In this document: one piece after another, positions 8,907 through 19,559 of the stretch | Layout of the letters: each line of letters starts with the position of its first letter | Numbering within the stretch: position 1 is the first letter of the stretch | Assembly (NCBI GenBank): GCA_003452935.1 | Contig: DMMY01000012.1 | Span: forward strand, 55,745 to 119,744 | DNA: 64,000 nt | Source of the DNA: Elusimicrobiota bacterium | Lineage (GTDB): Bacteria > Elusimicrobiota > Elusimicrobia > UBA1565 > UBA9628 | Reading direction: 5' to 3' | Position numbers and translations under genes: made by a program | The notes under the pieces: generated by a model | The model's database searches: none | What the model was told of the DNA's origin: nothing | Seen by the model: the letters and a program-made list of their open reading frames with translations, nothing else

Positions 8907-9118
8907 GGGGTCAGGTCTTGAAATTTGACATTTGACATTCGGACGGGCCTGATTCGTGTTGTTTTGGGCGCTGGCGTGAGCGGGACCTCCTGAGCTAAAG
9001 GCCTATTTCTGGCTAGGTCGAATAGGCCTATGGGCGAGGACCATAAGGCCCGCGAGGGGAAATTCTCCCTTTTGATAATCTACTTACGCAGGAATGTCAA
9101 ATGTCAAGACCTGACCCC
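8907..9118. repeat. Inverted-repeat (MITE-like) element, repeat family A pair
   Basis: About 212 bp bounded by GGGGTCAGGTCTTGA...(8907-8940) and its reverse complement ending CAAGACCTGACCCC (9091-9118). The left arm differs by about seven extra bases of a repeated TTTGACA unit. Inside is a perfect 9-bp hairpin (8999-9007 with 9021-9029, AGGCCTATT/AATAGGCCT). There is no coding capacity. The left end touches the dCMP deaminase stop codon, and the right arm supplies the ATG of the next gene at 9101. No transposase is in the window; similar sequences are, from memory, found near REP-associated tyrosine transposases in other genomes. Confidence 0.75.
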
Positions 9119-11313
9119 AAAAAGGCCCTTATCCTATGCGCGGCGCTGGTTCTGGCCAGTCCGGGGCCAGGCGCTTACGCGGCTTTCGGAAGGATCGTCT
9201 CGGTTAAGTTCAGAACTCCGGTGGGCGCTCCTATTGGAATCAGCCGGGCTTCCTTCCGGACCTCTTTGGCAAACGGGCTCGACATTCGGTTTCATCCTCT
9301 CGCCTCCGGCCTTAATGGTCTGGCCAATGGATATTCGGCTGCCGCGGCAGCCGCCGTCGAATCGTTTAATGTCGCCCAAATTCCAGGCATTCCCGGCGCG
9401 CCGGTTACTGCGTCTCAAGGGAATATTTCGCCGGCATCCGTGGTCGGTGATGCGCCTGGAGTCGTTGTGAAGCTCGGCGCTCATGCTTCAGCGGTTGCGC
9501 CTGCCGTGTCCGGCTCCGACGTGCCTGCCGTCTCGGTCCAGGGACTGAGTCTGATGCGTCGGCTTAGGCGGGCCGTTGCCGCCAAGCTCGACACTTTTGG
9601 GCGTATTTTTGACAACTCCGAGCGACGGGATTCGCGGATTGGGCTCTCTGTGCGGGAGTCTCCCGCCTCGGAAGCTGCGCCTCGGCGACATCTTGGCAAA
9701 TCGGCGGCTTTGGATAATGACGCTATTCGTGCGCACATCCGTCCCGTGATCAAAGCGGCATTAGGCGCTGCGGGCGCGTCCATTGAAAACGCCGAAGCCG
9801 TGAAATCCGCGCTGGATGGTTCTTTGCGAGGCATCCCGGGGAACATGTTTTTCGTTGCCGCCCTTGCTCGGGAACGAGACGGCTGGCTGGTTCGTGTCGC
9901 GGATGCGGACAATCATTCTTGGGAATTCAAGGCCTTTGATCAAGATGTCGAGGTGCTCGATCGCATGGATATTCCTGCTGAACTTCAGTCCATATATGAG
10001 GAGCATCCTGACGGCGCTATCCGGCGCGTCGTCGAGGACCCGATTGTTCCGCGGCTGCGGAGGTCCGGGATCGAACTGTGGGCCGTGCGCCATGGAGAAA
10101 ATATAGCCAACCGCCAAGGCTTGCTTAACGGGAGCGGGACGGATCTGGGTCTGACGGACACTCCAGATGCCAATGGGAACCATGGACGCATGCAAGCCGC
10201 ATCGGCTGCCGAAGAATTATATGCACGTCTGGGCGGCGACTCCTGGGCGCGGCAGGTTCTTGCCGGAGAGTCACCGGCCCTGGTTATCCTGCAGAGTCCG
10301 CTTTTGCGCGCCCGCCAGACCGCGGATGCCCTTCAGCAGCTGCTGGACGAAAAGAAGCGGAGCTTGGGCGGCGGCTGGGCGCTATATGAGGAGGACATAG
10401 CGCCGGAACTAAAAGAAATCGGATACGGGCGTCTGGATGGACAGCTCATGGCCGAAGCCAAGAAGCTGCCCTTCTGGCAGATTTTTGACTGCTATAAAGG
10501 TCTCGGAAGGGGGTTTTTGGACAAATTCCCCGGGGAAAATGCACAGGGTAGATCGGGGGAAAGCCGCTTTGACGTTATGCTTCGGCAGCGGGATCTTTTT
10601 GAGAGAATTCTCAAGAAATATGATGGACAAAGGGTCGTCCTGTTCTCTCATTTTGAGACCATGGTCGCTCAGCAGGCTGTTCTGGGGCTTCTCTCGACTG
10701 ATGAAGCGGACGGTTCGTTCATGGCTCGGCCTATCGAGCACGCGAAGCCGCTCTTGCTTGTCGCGGGAGGGGCCGGGAGTTCAAAGGCTCCCGCAGGAGA
10801 TGCGCAAAAGATTGATTCCCGAGGTCGGTTCAACCGGATTCTCGACAAATTTGAAGCGGTTATGAGGAAGCTTTTCCCGTCCTGGGCCAAGAGATGGTTT
10901 CCGCCCGCATTCGTATCGGCGTGCCTGCTCGCCTTGAACTGCCGCTATGATAAGCGTCCCTTGGCGGCGGTCGGGAATTTGCTGCGGCTCGCGGCCAAGG
11001 GCAGGGTGATCTGGTTCTGCCCGGAAGAGGGTGGGGGGCTGCCCACTCCGCGGCCGCCGTCGAAAATCGTCGGCGGCAACGGCGACGACGTGCTCGACGG
11101 TCGGGCGCGCGTCATGACGTCGGCCGGCGTGGACGTGACGGCGCAATTCCTGCGCGGGGCCCAAGGCGCTTTGGCCAAGGCGCTGGCCGCGGGCTGCCGG
11201 CTGGCGTATTTGAAGAGCCGGTCCCCGTCCTGCGACGCGGCTTACGGCGTGACCGCGGCTCTTCTAAAACGCGCGGGGATCGCGGTTGTCTCCGTGGACT
11301 CTCCGCGGCAGCC

Positions 11314-11317
<4 letters not shown>
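9101..11317 (+). CDS. Secreted histidine phosphatase fused to a DUF523 domain
   Basis: A 738-residue protein with three parts. A signal peptide (KKALILCAALVLASPGPGAYA) and a 290-residue low-complexity/unknown region come first. Next is a branch-1 histidine phosphatase domain (about 323-560): LWAVRHGENIANRQG (RHG catalytic motif near residue 330), LQSPLLRARQTAD and VVLFSHFETMV with the second catalytic His. Last is a DUF523 (YbbK-like) domain (about 603-738): VSACLLALNCRYD, GRVIWFCPEEGGGLPTPRPP, SPSC and GVTAALLKRAGI. DUF523 is normally a stand-alone cytosolic protein, so a secreted fusion is odd. The first 1,800 bases look visibly less GC-rich than the DUF523 part. The start codon lies inside repeat family A (AGGAATGTCAA then ATG). 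Convergent with uvrB, overlapping by 4 nt. Confidence 0.8.
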
Positions 11318-13368
<2,051 letters not shown>

Positions 13369-13420
13369 CTTGCTTGAGATGATAGAATTTTTAGGAGAAT
13401 GGCGTTTCGTGGGCTCATAA

Positions 13421-13500
13421 GTTGAACAAGTTCAAAAAGGCCATCTCCGGCACCCAAAGGGCCTAACTGGGTCTAGGCCTTCTGCCTGGCATGAGGTGCC
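13421..13500. repeat. Repeat family B copy 1, with hairpin
   Basis: The left part, GTTGAACAAGTTC...GGCCATCTCCGGCACC (13421-13454), matches copies at 35458-35510 and 38479-38522. It continues into an imperfect long hairpin: GGCACC (13449-13454) pairs with GGTGCC (13495-13500) and GGCCTA (13460-13465) with TAGGCC (13474-13479). The rest of the 193-nt gap between uvrB and the next gene holds only a TACAAT -10-like box at 13534-13539. Confidence 0.6.
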
Positions 13501-13561
13501 CCCCTGGCCCTGAAGGGCGCTTGCCAAGCCGGTTACAATTATAAGGGAAGGTAGCCTATTT

Positions 13562-13909
13562 ATGGAACTCTACGTTAAATTCATCAGCACCTTGGCGTTC
13601 GGCCTTGTCGGCTTGGGGGCCGTGCTCAAGGTGCTCCTCGAGACCCTCTTCAACGAGTGGGACGCCTTCCATGAGATCGCCCAGCGCATCGCCATAGCCT
13701 GGACCGGCAAGGGCGGCCTTGTCGAGCATGTGCGCGCCGAGGACATCCTGCTCGAGGCCGAGAAAAGGAACGCCGGCTTTATCGGGACGCGCTTGGTGGA
13801 CGCCCGCCGCCGCCAGATCAACGAGATCGGCGCGGTTGAGGCGCGCGTGAGCCAGTCCATGCGCCGTTCTTCAAGCGTCATAACGGCCTCGGACATCATG
13901 CCCAGTTGA
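13562..13909 (+). CDS. Hypothetical small membrane-anchored protein
   Basis: A 115-residue open frame with strongly GC-biased third positions like its neighbours, a GGAAGG ribosome-binding site about 12 nt upstream and a TACAAT box before that, so it is probably real. The N terminus (FISTLAFGLVGLGAVLKVLL) is one hydrophobic segment. The rest is a charged amphipathic helix with the pattern VEHVRAEDILLEAEKRN and ends with a Ser-rich tail. I do not recognise a family. It precedes a GT39-like glycosyltransferase by 35 nt. Confidence 0.55.
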   Translation: MELYVKFISTLAFGLVGLGAVLKVLLETLFNEWDAFHEIAQRIAIAWTGKGGLVEHVRAEDILLEAEKRNAGFIGTRLVDARRRQINEIGAVEARVSQSMRRSSSVITASDIMPS

Positions 13910-13931
13910 AAGGCGCCGCCGCGCATTCTTG

Positions 13932-13937
13932 TATAAT
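13932..13937 (+). promoter_or_regulatory. -10 box TATAAT 7 nt before the glycosyltransferase start
   Basis: A perfect TATAAT ends 7 nt before the ATG at 13945, so the predicted transcript start coincides with the start codon. TTGAAA at 13906-13911 is a possible -35 box at a long 20-nt spacing. No Shine-Dalgarno is present between, which suggests a leaderless mRNA. Confidence 0.5.
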
Positions 13938-13944
13938 TCTTCCA

Positions 13945-15657
13945 ATGACGCGTCCGACCGCCGCCTTTGGGCTGGCATTGTTCGTGGTGCTGGGCTGGTC
14001 CATGATCCGAGCCTCGGCTCCCACCTACGATGAGCCGGTGCATCTGGCCTCGGGCTATGCGGCCTTGCTCAACGGCTCGCGTTTGATCAACGGCCGCGAC
14101 CATCCTCCCCTGGCGGAAATGTGGGCGGCCTTGCCCCTGCTGGCTTTGCGGCCGGCGGCCTTCTTCCATCATCCGGATTGGGTTATGGGGCGGGTGTACA
14201 ACTACGCGGATTTCTTTCTTTATAAAAACCGCGTGGACGGCGAGCGTATGCTCAATGCCGCGCGCTTGTGGTGTCTGCTCAGTTGGGGAGGGCTGCTGGC
14301 CTTGGGCATCCTGGCTTGGGCGCGCCGGCTCGGGGGGGACCCGGCCATGGCGGCCGCGGGGCTTTTGCTCGGGCTGTGTCCGCCGCTTTTTACGAACGCC
14401 GGACTGGTGACCACGGACGCCGGCAGCGCCGCGCTTTTTTTCCTTATGTTTTGGATTCTGGGCTCGCCAACGCTGACGTGGCCGCGTTGGCTGGCCGCGG
14501 GCGCGGTCATGGGCGCGGCCATGGCCTGCAAGTTCAATATGTTCATCCTTCCCTTTTTCGCGGCGGCCATGCTTCTGGCTGATTGGCGTCTGCGGCGGCG
14601 GCTCGCCCCGCCGCGCCAGGGCCGGCCTGCGCGGGGCGAGGCTCTCCCGGCGCCGGCCCGCTTTCCCGCGCGGAGTTTCGCCGCCGCGCTTCTCATGGCG
14701 GTCCTCGTCCTGGCCGCGGTCTATCGTTTCGCGCACTGGCCCGCTTACTGGCAAGGCCTCAGCGCCACTCTCGGCCGCCTGGGGGAGGGCCGCGGTTCAT
14801 TTCTTTTGGGCGGCCATTTCACGACAGGTCATCCCTTCTATTTCCCTCTCGCCCTGGCGGTGAAAACGCCTATCCCCCTGCTCCTGGCCGCCGGAGTCGG
14901 ATTTTGGGCGTTGTGGCGAGGGGGCGATGTGCCCCGAGCCGGCTCCTTGAGAGACCTGGCTTGGCTGGCATGCCCTCCCGCCGCGTATTTTTGCCTGGCG
15001 CTCCTTTCCAAGACCCAGATCGGGTATCGTCACATTCTTCCGGTCTATCCTTTTCTGGTCGTGGCCGGAGCCGTCGGCGCGGCGTGGATACTGCGCCAAA
15101 GGCGAGGCAGGGTTCTCGGCGTTCTCTTGGCAACGTGGCTCGCGGCTTCCGTGCTGCGCGCTCATCCCCATTACCTCGCCTATTTCAACGAGGCGGCGGG
15201 CGGCCCGACCCGAGGCTACCGCTGCCTCGTGGATTCCAATTTGGATTGGGGCCAGGGTCTCAAGCCTTTGGCCCAGTGGCTGCGGCGCTTGGGAAATCCT
15301 CCGATTTTCCTCTGTTATTTCGGGGTCGCGGACCCCTCTTATTACGGCATCCGCTATATGCCCGTGGGCGGGGTCACCAACGTCGAGCGTCAAGAAGGAA
15401 CCGCGCTCCCCGGGGAATCAGACGCGGTGATTCTCGCGGTGTCCGCGACGAATCTGCAGACCACTTACTATGCGGATCACGGGCTTTTCGATTGGCTCAA
15501 GCGGCGGACTCCCGTTTTCGTCGCCGGCTACTCCATTTTCGTCTACGACCTGACTCGTGACGTTGCCGGGGCCCTCTCATTGGCCGATCTCATGGCGGCG
15601 TCCGGCTTGGCAGAGGAGGCTTCCCGGCTCAGGAAACGATATGCGCATCCTGGTTGA
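13945..15657 (+). CDS. GT39/ArnT-like polytopic glycosyltransferase
   Basis: A 570-residue inner-membrane GT-C protein expected to move a sugar from a polyprenyl-phosphate donor to an extracytoplasmic acceptor. The catalytic acidic motif in the first periplasmic loop is TYDEPVHLASGYAAL, followed by GRDHPPLAEMWAALPLL, both typical of the PMT_2/ArnT-like group. About eleven hydrophobic segments span residues 5-420. The C terminus (DSNLDWGQGLKPLAQWL, YYGIRYMPVGG) is the soluble domain common to this subgroup. I start at 13945; an in-frame ATG at 13906 adds 13 unconvincing residues. It overlaps the next gene by 17 nt. Confidence 0.87.
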   Translation: MTRPTAAFGLALFVVLGWSMIRASAPTYDEPVHLASGYAALLNGSRLINGRDHPPLAEMWAALPLLALRPAAFFHHPDWVMGRVYNYADFFLYKNRVDGERMLNAARLWCLLSWGGLLALGILAWARRLGGDPAMAAAGLLLGLCPPLFTNAGLVTTDAGSAALFFLMFWILGSPTLTWPRWLAAGAVMGAAMACKFNMFILPFFAAAMLLADWRLRRRLAPPRQGRPARGEALPAPARFPARSFAAALLMAVLVLAAVYRFAHWPAYWQGLSATLGRLGEGRGSFLLGGHFTTGHPFYFPLALAVKTPIPLLLAAGVGFWALWRGGDVPRAGSLRDLAWLACPPAAYFCLALLSKTQIGYRHILPVYPFLVVAGAVGAAWILRQRRGRVLGVLLATWLAASVLRAHPHYLAYFNEAAGGPTRGYRCLVDSNLDWGQGLKPLAQWLRRLGNPPIFLCYFGVADPSYYGIRYMPVGGVTNVERQEGTALPGESDAVILAVSATNLQTTYYADHGLFDWLKRRTPVFVAGYSIFVYDLTRDVAGALSLADLMAASGLAEEASRLRKRYAHPG

Positions 15658-18600
15658 GCGCGCTCGGGCTTGGCGACGAGAAAGGGCCTGGGTTCTTTTG
15701 CAGGAGAACGGGGCCAGGCTTCTCTGCTGGAGCCTGATCGCATGGACCGCCGGCTTGTGGCTTGACGAGCTTTTCCTGCCGCCGCAGGGCGCGCGCGCGG
15801 CTTTTGGGCTGACGGGAGCGGCATGGCTCGCGGCTGCGGCCTATGTCCGGATATTCCTGCCCTGGCGGAGAAATTCCTACGCGGTCGTCCTCGACGAGGC
15901 GGCGCGAGAGTTTCCTCAAACGCGTCCCTACCTGCGTTCCGCCTGGGAGCTCGGCGAGAAGCAGCCTGAACACACGTCGGCGCGCCTGGCCCAGGCGCAT
16001 CAGGAACAGACCGATCGTGTCCTGGCGGCCTTGCCCGAACGGCCGGCTTTCCTCTGGCGTCCCTCAAGCCACGCGCGCCGCGCCGCGCTGGCGGCCTTGG
16101 CCTGCGTCCTGACCTGGCCGGGCGTCAGCGGGTCGTCATGGGAACGCTTGGCCGCGCCCTGGCGTGACGTGCCGTTGGAAAGGTTCCTGAGCATAGAGCC
16201 CGGCGATGCCGCGCGAGAGTGGGGCCAGCCCGTCATGATCACGGTGCGCCGTCACAGCGCGGCGGGCGGACCGCGCCAGGCGGTGGAGACGAGACTTTGG
16301 GTGAGGACCGCGGGCCCTTGGCGCGGCGTGCCTTGGGAGCGGCAACTTCCCGACGGAGTCGCTTTCAGCGTGTCTGCATTGGCCGAGCCCCTGGATTATC
16401 GGATATCGTGGCGCGGCTTGCAGAGCCGGGTTTATCGCCTGGTGCCGCGGACCGTTCCCGGCCTGGAGTCCTTGCGCGCCCGGATATCGGGGCAAGCCGC
16501 CGAGATCGCCTTGAGCGCGGCCGAGCCTCTCAGCGCGCGCCGCGGGGCGTGGGTGGCGCTTAAGGGCCGCCCTAATCAACCCCTGGCCAGCGTTCATTTG
16601 CGAGCTTCCTTTCTCCCGGCTCCCCTGGCGTTGCGCTGCGTCAAGGACGGGGAGTGCGAGACCGGGTTCTTCTCCAGCCAGGATGGGAACTTCCAATTCG
16701 ACGTGGAGGCGGTTGACGGACGCCGCGACCCCGCGCCCGTGGCGTACGCGCTTAAGGCCGTGCCGGATGAGCCTCCCAAGGTCGAACTTCTTTCCCCCCT
16801 GCGTCCCGTGCAAGCCTCGCCCGCGAGCGTCCTGCCCGTGGCCTATGCGGCCCGGGATGATGCGGGGCTCTCCAGGGTGACGCTGATCGTGCGGGTCCCC
16901 GGCGCGGGGGAGCGGGAGATCGCCCTTCAGAGTCTTGGCCCCAAGGCTCCCAAGGACTTTATCGGCGATTTCCCGTGGGAACTCGCGGGCCTTCCCGTCG
17001 GCGCCAAGGTTGAGTTCCGGGTCAAGGCCGTCGACGACGCCATCCCGCCGCAAGCGGGGCTTTCCGAGCCGGGCAGCGTCGAGATCGTGGATTTCGAGGC
17101 CGGGCATGAACAAGCCCGGGACAAGTGGCGCCAAGCCGAACTCCGTCTGGCTCGTCTGGCCGCCCGCGAGGAGCGGATCCGCGACCTGTATTCGGCGGGC
17201 GAGCGCGAGGGAGCGGGGCGGGAACTGGCCGATCTGCCCCAGGCCTGGAAAGAATCCACGGCCGCCATGACGGAACTGGCCCGGGCCATGGAGGCCGACG
17301 CCTACTCCAATCCGGGGCTTGCCGAGCAATTCTCCGGCCTGGCCTCGGAATTAAGCCGCGTCCAAAGCGAGGACCTGCCCGCGGCTTTGGCCGCGGACCG
17401 GCAAGGCGACAGCTCCTCGGCGCGCGACCGGCATGGCCGGTTGGCCGAGCAATTGCGCCGGGCGGAGAGGCTGCTGCAGCGCGGCCGGGCCATCCAGAGC
17501 TTGCAGGATTTTCATCAGGAGTCCGGCCGCATGGGACAGGAGGGGGAGCGGATTTCCGAGGCGCTTGAGTCTCTGGCGGGGGGCAAGAAAGGGGAGGTTT
17601 CTCCCGAGGCCATGCATCGCCTGCAGTCGGCTCTGGCGCGCCTGCAAGAGCGCATGGAAGCCTTGCAGAAAGCCATTTCAGCCTTGCCGCAGGCTTCCCC
17701 GGGCAGCGGCGAGGCCAAGGCGCGGCGCTCCTTCAGCATGCCGCTTCTGCAGGCTCAGACCTCGGCGGACGCTTTGAGCGCGGCTCTGCGCGCCGGGGAT
17801 TTTTCCACGGCCGCTCAGATCGCCAAGGAACTGGCGCAGCAACTGGCCGCGGTCCAGGAGGCGGTCACCGCGGCGGCGGCCATGGCCGCCGCCGCTGCCT
17901 CGGGCCAGCAAGCCTCGCCCCGTATGGAACGGATCCAGAAAATGTGGTCGGAAATCGTGGAGGAGCAGACACGGCTGGCGGAGGCGAGCCAAGCCATGGA
18001 GCAGCGCAGGCTGGCGCGCTTCGTGGCCGCGCAGAAAGACCTCCTGACCGAGCTAGCGGCCCGGGAAGGGGTTCTCATTTCCTCCGCGGCTGCCTATGGC
18101 GCGGAATTTCCGCCCCAAGGTTTATCCTTGATGAAAGGCGTCAAAGACGAGTTCTCCTCCGGCCGCGTGACGCGCGCTCCGCAGGACCTTGCCGCCGCAA
18201 CCGCGATCTTGCGCGAAACCGCGTCCCGAGGCTCGCGGGCCGAAGCCCTGGAATGGTTCGCCCGCAGCCAGGAGGATATCCTGCGCAAGCTCTCGTCGTT
18301 TCCTCCTTCCCCTCCGCAAGACGGCCCCAATCCCGACTCCTCCGCGGCCGCGCGGCGTCAGGGCGAAGTGCGGGGCCGGACCGCGCGGCTGGGAACCGAG
18401 CTTTCCGCCCTGGAGTCCGACGCGGGGATTGCAACCCGGAGCGCGGCCCAAAAGGCGGCGGCCGCTCAAGGCGAGCAGCAGGCCGCGGAGGCTGATCTCG
18501 ACCAGGGAGATTCCGAAGGCGCGCTCGCTCATCAGGAAAAGGCGCTGTCTTTTCTCGATCAGGGAGGAAAAGACCTGGAGAGCTCAGCCGCGGGCCGGAA

Positions 18601-18832
18601 AGCCATGCAGATCAGCATCGGCTCGGGTTTTTCCCGGCCTGCCGGCGGGGTGCGCATGGTCCCGGGAGGGGGCGGCATGGGCGCGCGTCTCGAGTTCGTA
18701 CCCCTGCCCTCCGCCAAGGACTACCAGCCGCCCAAGGAGATCCGCCAGGAGCTGGAGCGTTCTTTAAAGGAGAGCCGTCCCGCGGCTTACGACGGCATTA
18801 TCAAGGAGTATTTCAAGAGGCTGTCGCAGTAG
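15641..18832 (+). CDS. DUF4175-like large membrane protein with long coiled-coil tail
   Basis: About 1,063 residues. The N terminus has two or three transmembrane segments (ARLLCWSLIAWTAGLWL, FGLTGAAWLAAAAYV, AALAALACVLTWPGV), then beta-rich Ig-like stretches (about 190-510, e.g. VAYAARDDAGLSRVTLIVRVPG and VGAKVEFRVKAVDD), then roughly 500 residues of Ala/Glu/Gln-rich heptads predicted to be coiled coil. This is the layout of DUF4175/TIGR02302-type proteins; I am confident of the architecture and less so of the family. Function unknown, probably envelope-associated with the coiled coil in the periplasm. The ATG at 15641 is chosen because it precedes the first helix; it overlaps the glycosyltransferase by 17 nt. 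Confidence 0.75.
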   Translation: MRILVERARAWRRERAWVLLQENGARLLCWSLIAWTAGLWLDELFLPPQGARAAFGLTGAAWLAAAAYVRIFLPWRRNSYAVVLDEAAREFPQTRPYLRSAWELGEKQPEHTSARLAQAHQEQTDRVLAALPERPAFLWRPSSHARRAALAALACVLTWPGVSGSSWERLAAPWRDVPLERFLSIEPGDAAREWGQPVMITVRRHSAAGGPRQAVETRLWVRTAGPWRGVPWERQLPDGVAFSVSALAEPLDYRISWRGLQSRVYRLVPRTVPGLESLRARISGQAAEIALSAAEPLSARRGAWVALKGRPNQPLASVHLRASFLPAPLALRCVKDGECETGFFSSQDGNFQFDVEAVDGRRDPAPVAYALKAVPDEPPKVELLSPLRPVQASPASVLPVAYAARDDAGLSRVTLIVRVPGAGEREIALQSLGPKAPKDFIGDFPWELAGLPVGAKVEFRVKAVDDAIPPQAGLSEPGSVEIVDFEAGHEQARDKWRQAELRLARLAAREERIRDLYSAGEREGAGRELADLPQAWKESTAAMTELARAMEADAYSNPGLAEQFSGLASELSRVQSEDLPAALAADRQGDSSSARDRHGRLAEQLRRAERLLQRGRAIQSLQDFHQESGRMGQEGERISEALESLAGGKKGEVSPEAMHRLQSALARLQERMEALQKAISALPQASPGSGEAKARRSFSMPLLQAQTSADALSAALRAGDFSTAAQIAKELAQQLAAVQEAVTAAAAMAAAAASGQQASPRMERIQKMWSEIVEEQTRLAEASQAMEQRRLARFVAAQKDLLTELAAREGVLISSAAAYGAEFPPQGLSLMKGVKDEFSSGRVTRAPQDLAAATAILRETASRGSRAEALEWFARSQEDILRKLSSFPPSPPQDGPNPDSSAAARRQGEVRGRTARLGTELSALESDAGIATRSAAQKAAAAQGEQQAAEADLDQGDSEGALAHQEKALSFLDQGGKDLESSAAGRKAMQISIGSGFSRPAGGVRMVPGGGGMGARLEFVPLPSAKDYQPPKEIRQELERSLKESRPAAYDGIIKEYFKRLSQ

Positions 18833-18860
18833 CCGTCGCCGCGCATGGCGCGCGAAGAGC

Positions 18861-18866
18861 TATAAT
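18861..18866 (+). promoter_or_regulatory. -10 box TATAAT 6 nt before the CpXC gene
   Basis: TATAAT followed by AAATAT and then ATG at 18873. No Shine-Dalgarno; no clear -35. The geometry again predicts a leaderless transcript. Confidence 0.45.
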
Positions 18867-18872
18867 AAATAT

Positions 18873-19559
18873 ATGTCCTTTAGAGGCGTCGTTGAAGCGC
18901 GCTGTCCCAAGGGTTGCGAGGCTTTCGAGGCCGAGGTTTGGAGCTTCATCCACGGCCGCAACAGCCCGGAGCTGCGCGAGCTCGCGGTCGCGAAGGAATG
19001 CAATCTTCTGCTTTGCCCGGCCTGCGGCGCCCCTTTCTTCGCCGAAGCCCCGTATATATACTTCGAGCCCGAGGCCGAGATACTGGCTTTTGTGTTTCCG
19101 GAATCCTTCCAGGGGCAGGAACCGCGCTGGCGCCGGAAGATGAACGAGGATTTCGCGGCGCTTAAGCGCGTGCTGGGAGAAAAAATGCCGTTCGACATGG
19201 AGCCCGAGGTGTTTTTCGGGCCAGAGGGATTGTCCGAACTCTTGAGCGGCGAGGACTTCCGGTCCGAGGAGCGCGAGGTCATGGAATGCGTGGCCAAGGA
19301 ATTGGGGCTCTCGCTCTTCCATGTCAGCCCGCGCTTTGCCCGGCTCCACGTCGTTCCCTCGACCTTGCCTTATTCTCCCGCCCAAAACGAGGGCGTGACC
19401 CGGCAGAATCTTATCGCCGGCCTTGAAAAATTGCTCGCGGCCAATGATCGACTGGAAGCTTATCAGGCCTGCTTGGCCAGCCTGCGCTCCGGCGCGGACC
19501 AAGGCCTGCCGCCCGCGCGACGCGAGACCCGCCGCGCGGCGACCTCGGCGCGCGCCTGA
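18873..19559 (+). CDS. CpXC-domain protein
   Basis: A 228-residue cytosolic protein. Two zinc-knuckle-like cysteine pairs, ARCPKGCEAF near residue 11 and LLCPACGAPFF near residue 47, flank an insertion (WSFIHGRNSPELRELAVAKE), which is the signature of the CpXC domain. After it comes YIYFEPEAEILAFVFPE, also usual in this family, then a helical C-terminal half ending in a basic tail. Molecular function of CpXC proteins is not established; zinc binding is inferred. Its stop overlaps the start of the CCA enzyme by one base (TGATG). Confidence 0.8.
   Translation: MSFRGVVEARCPKGCEAFEAEVWSFIHGRNSPELRELAVAKECNLLLCPACGAPFFAEAPYIYFEPEAEILAFVFPESFQGQEPRWRRKMNEDFAALKRVLGEKMPFDMEPEVFFGPEGLSELLSGEDFRSEEREVMECVAKELGLSLFHVSPRFARLHVVPSTLPYSPAQNEGVTRQNLIAGLEKLLAANDRLEAYQACLASLRSGADQGLPPARRETRRAATSARA

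Noticed and set aside
8925..8960. TTGACA units in repeat A as outward-reading promoters
   Set aside because: The perfect -35 hexamers are there, but no -10 box lies 16-18 nt downstream in any of the three forward copies examined.
8907..9118. CRISPR-like repeat pair
   Set aside because: Only two inverted copies with a unique interior and no regular spacers; better explained as a palindromic mobile element.
16136..17329. 397-codon minus-strand frame inside the DUF4175-like gene
   Set aside because: Same explanation: antisense of high-GC third positions.
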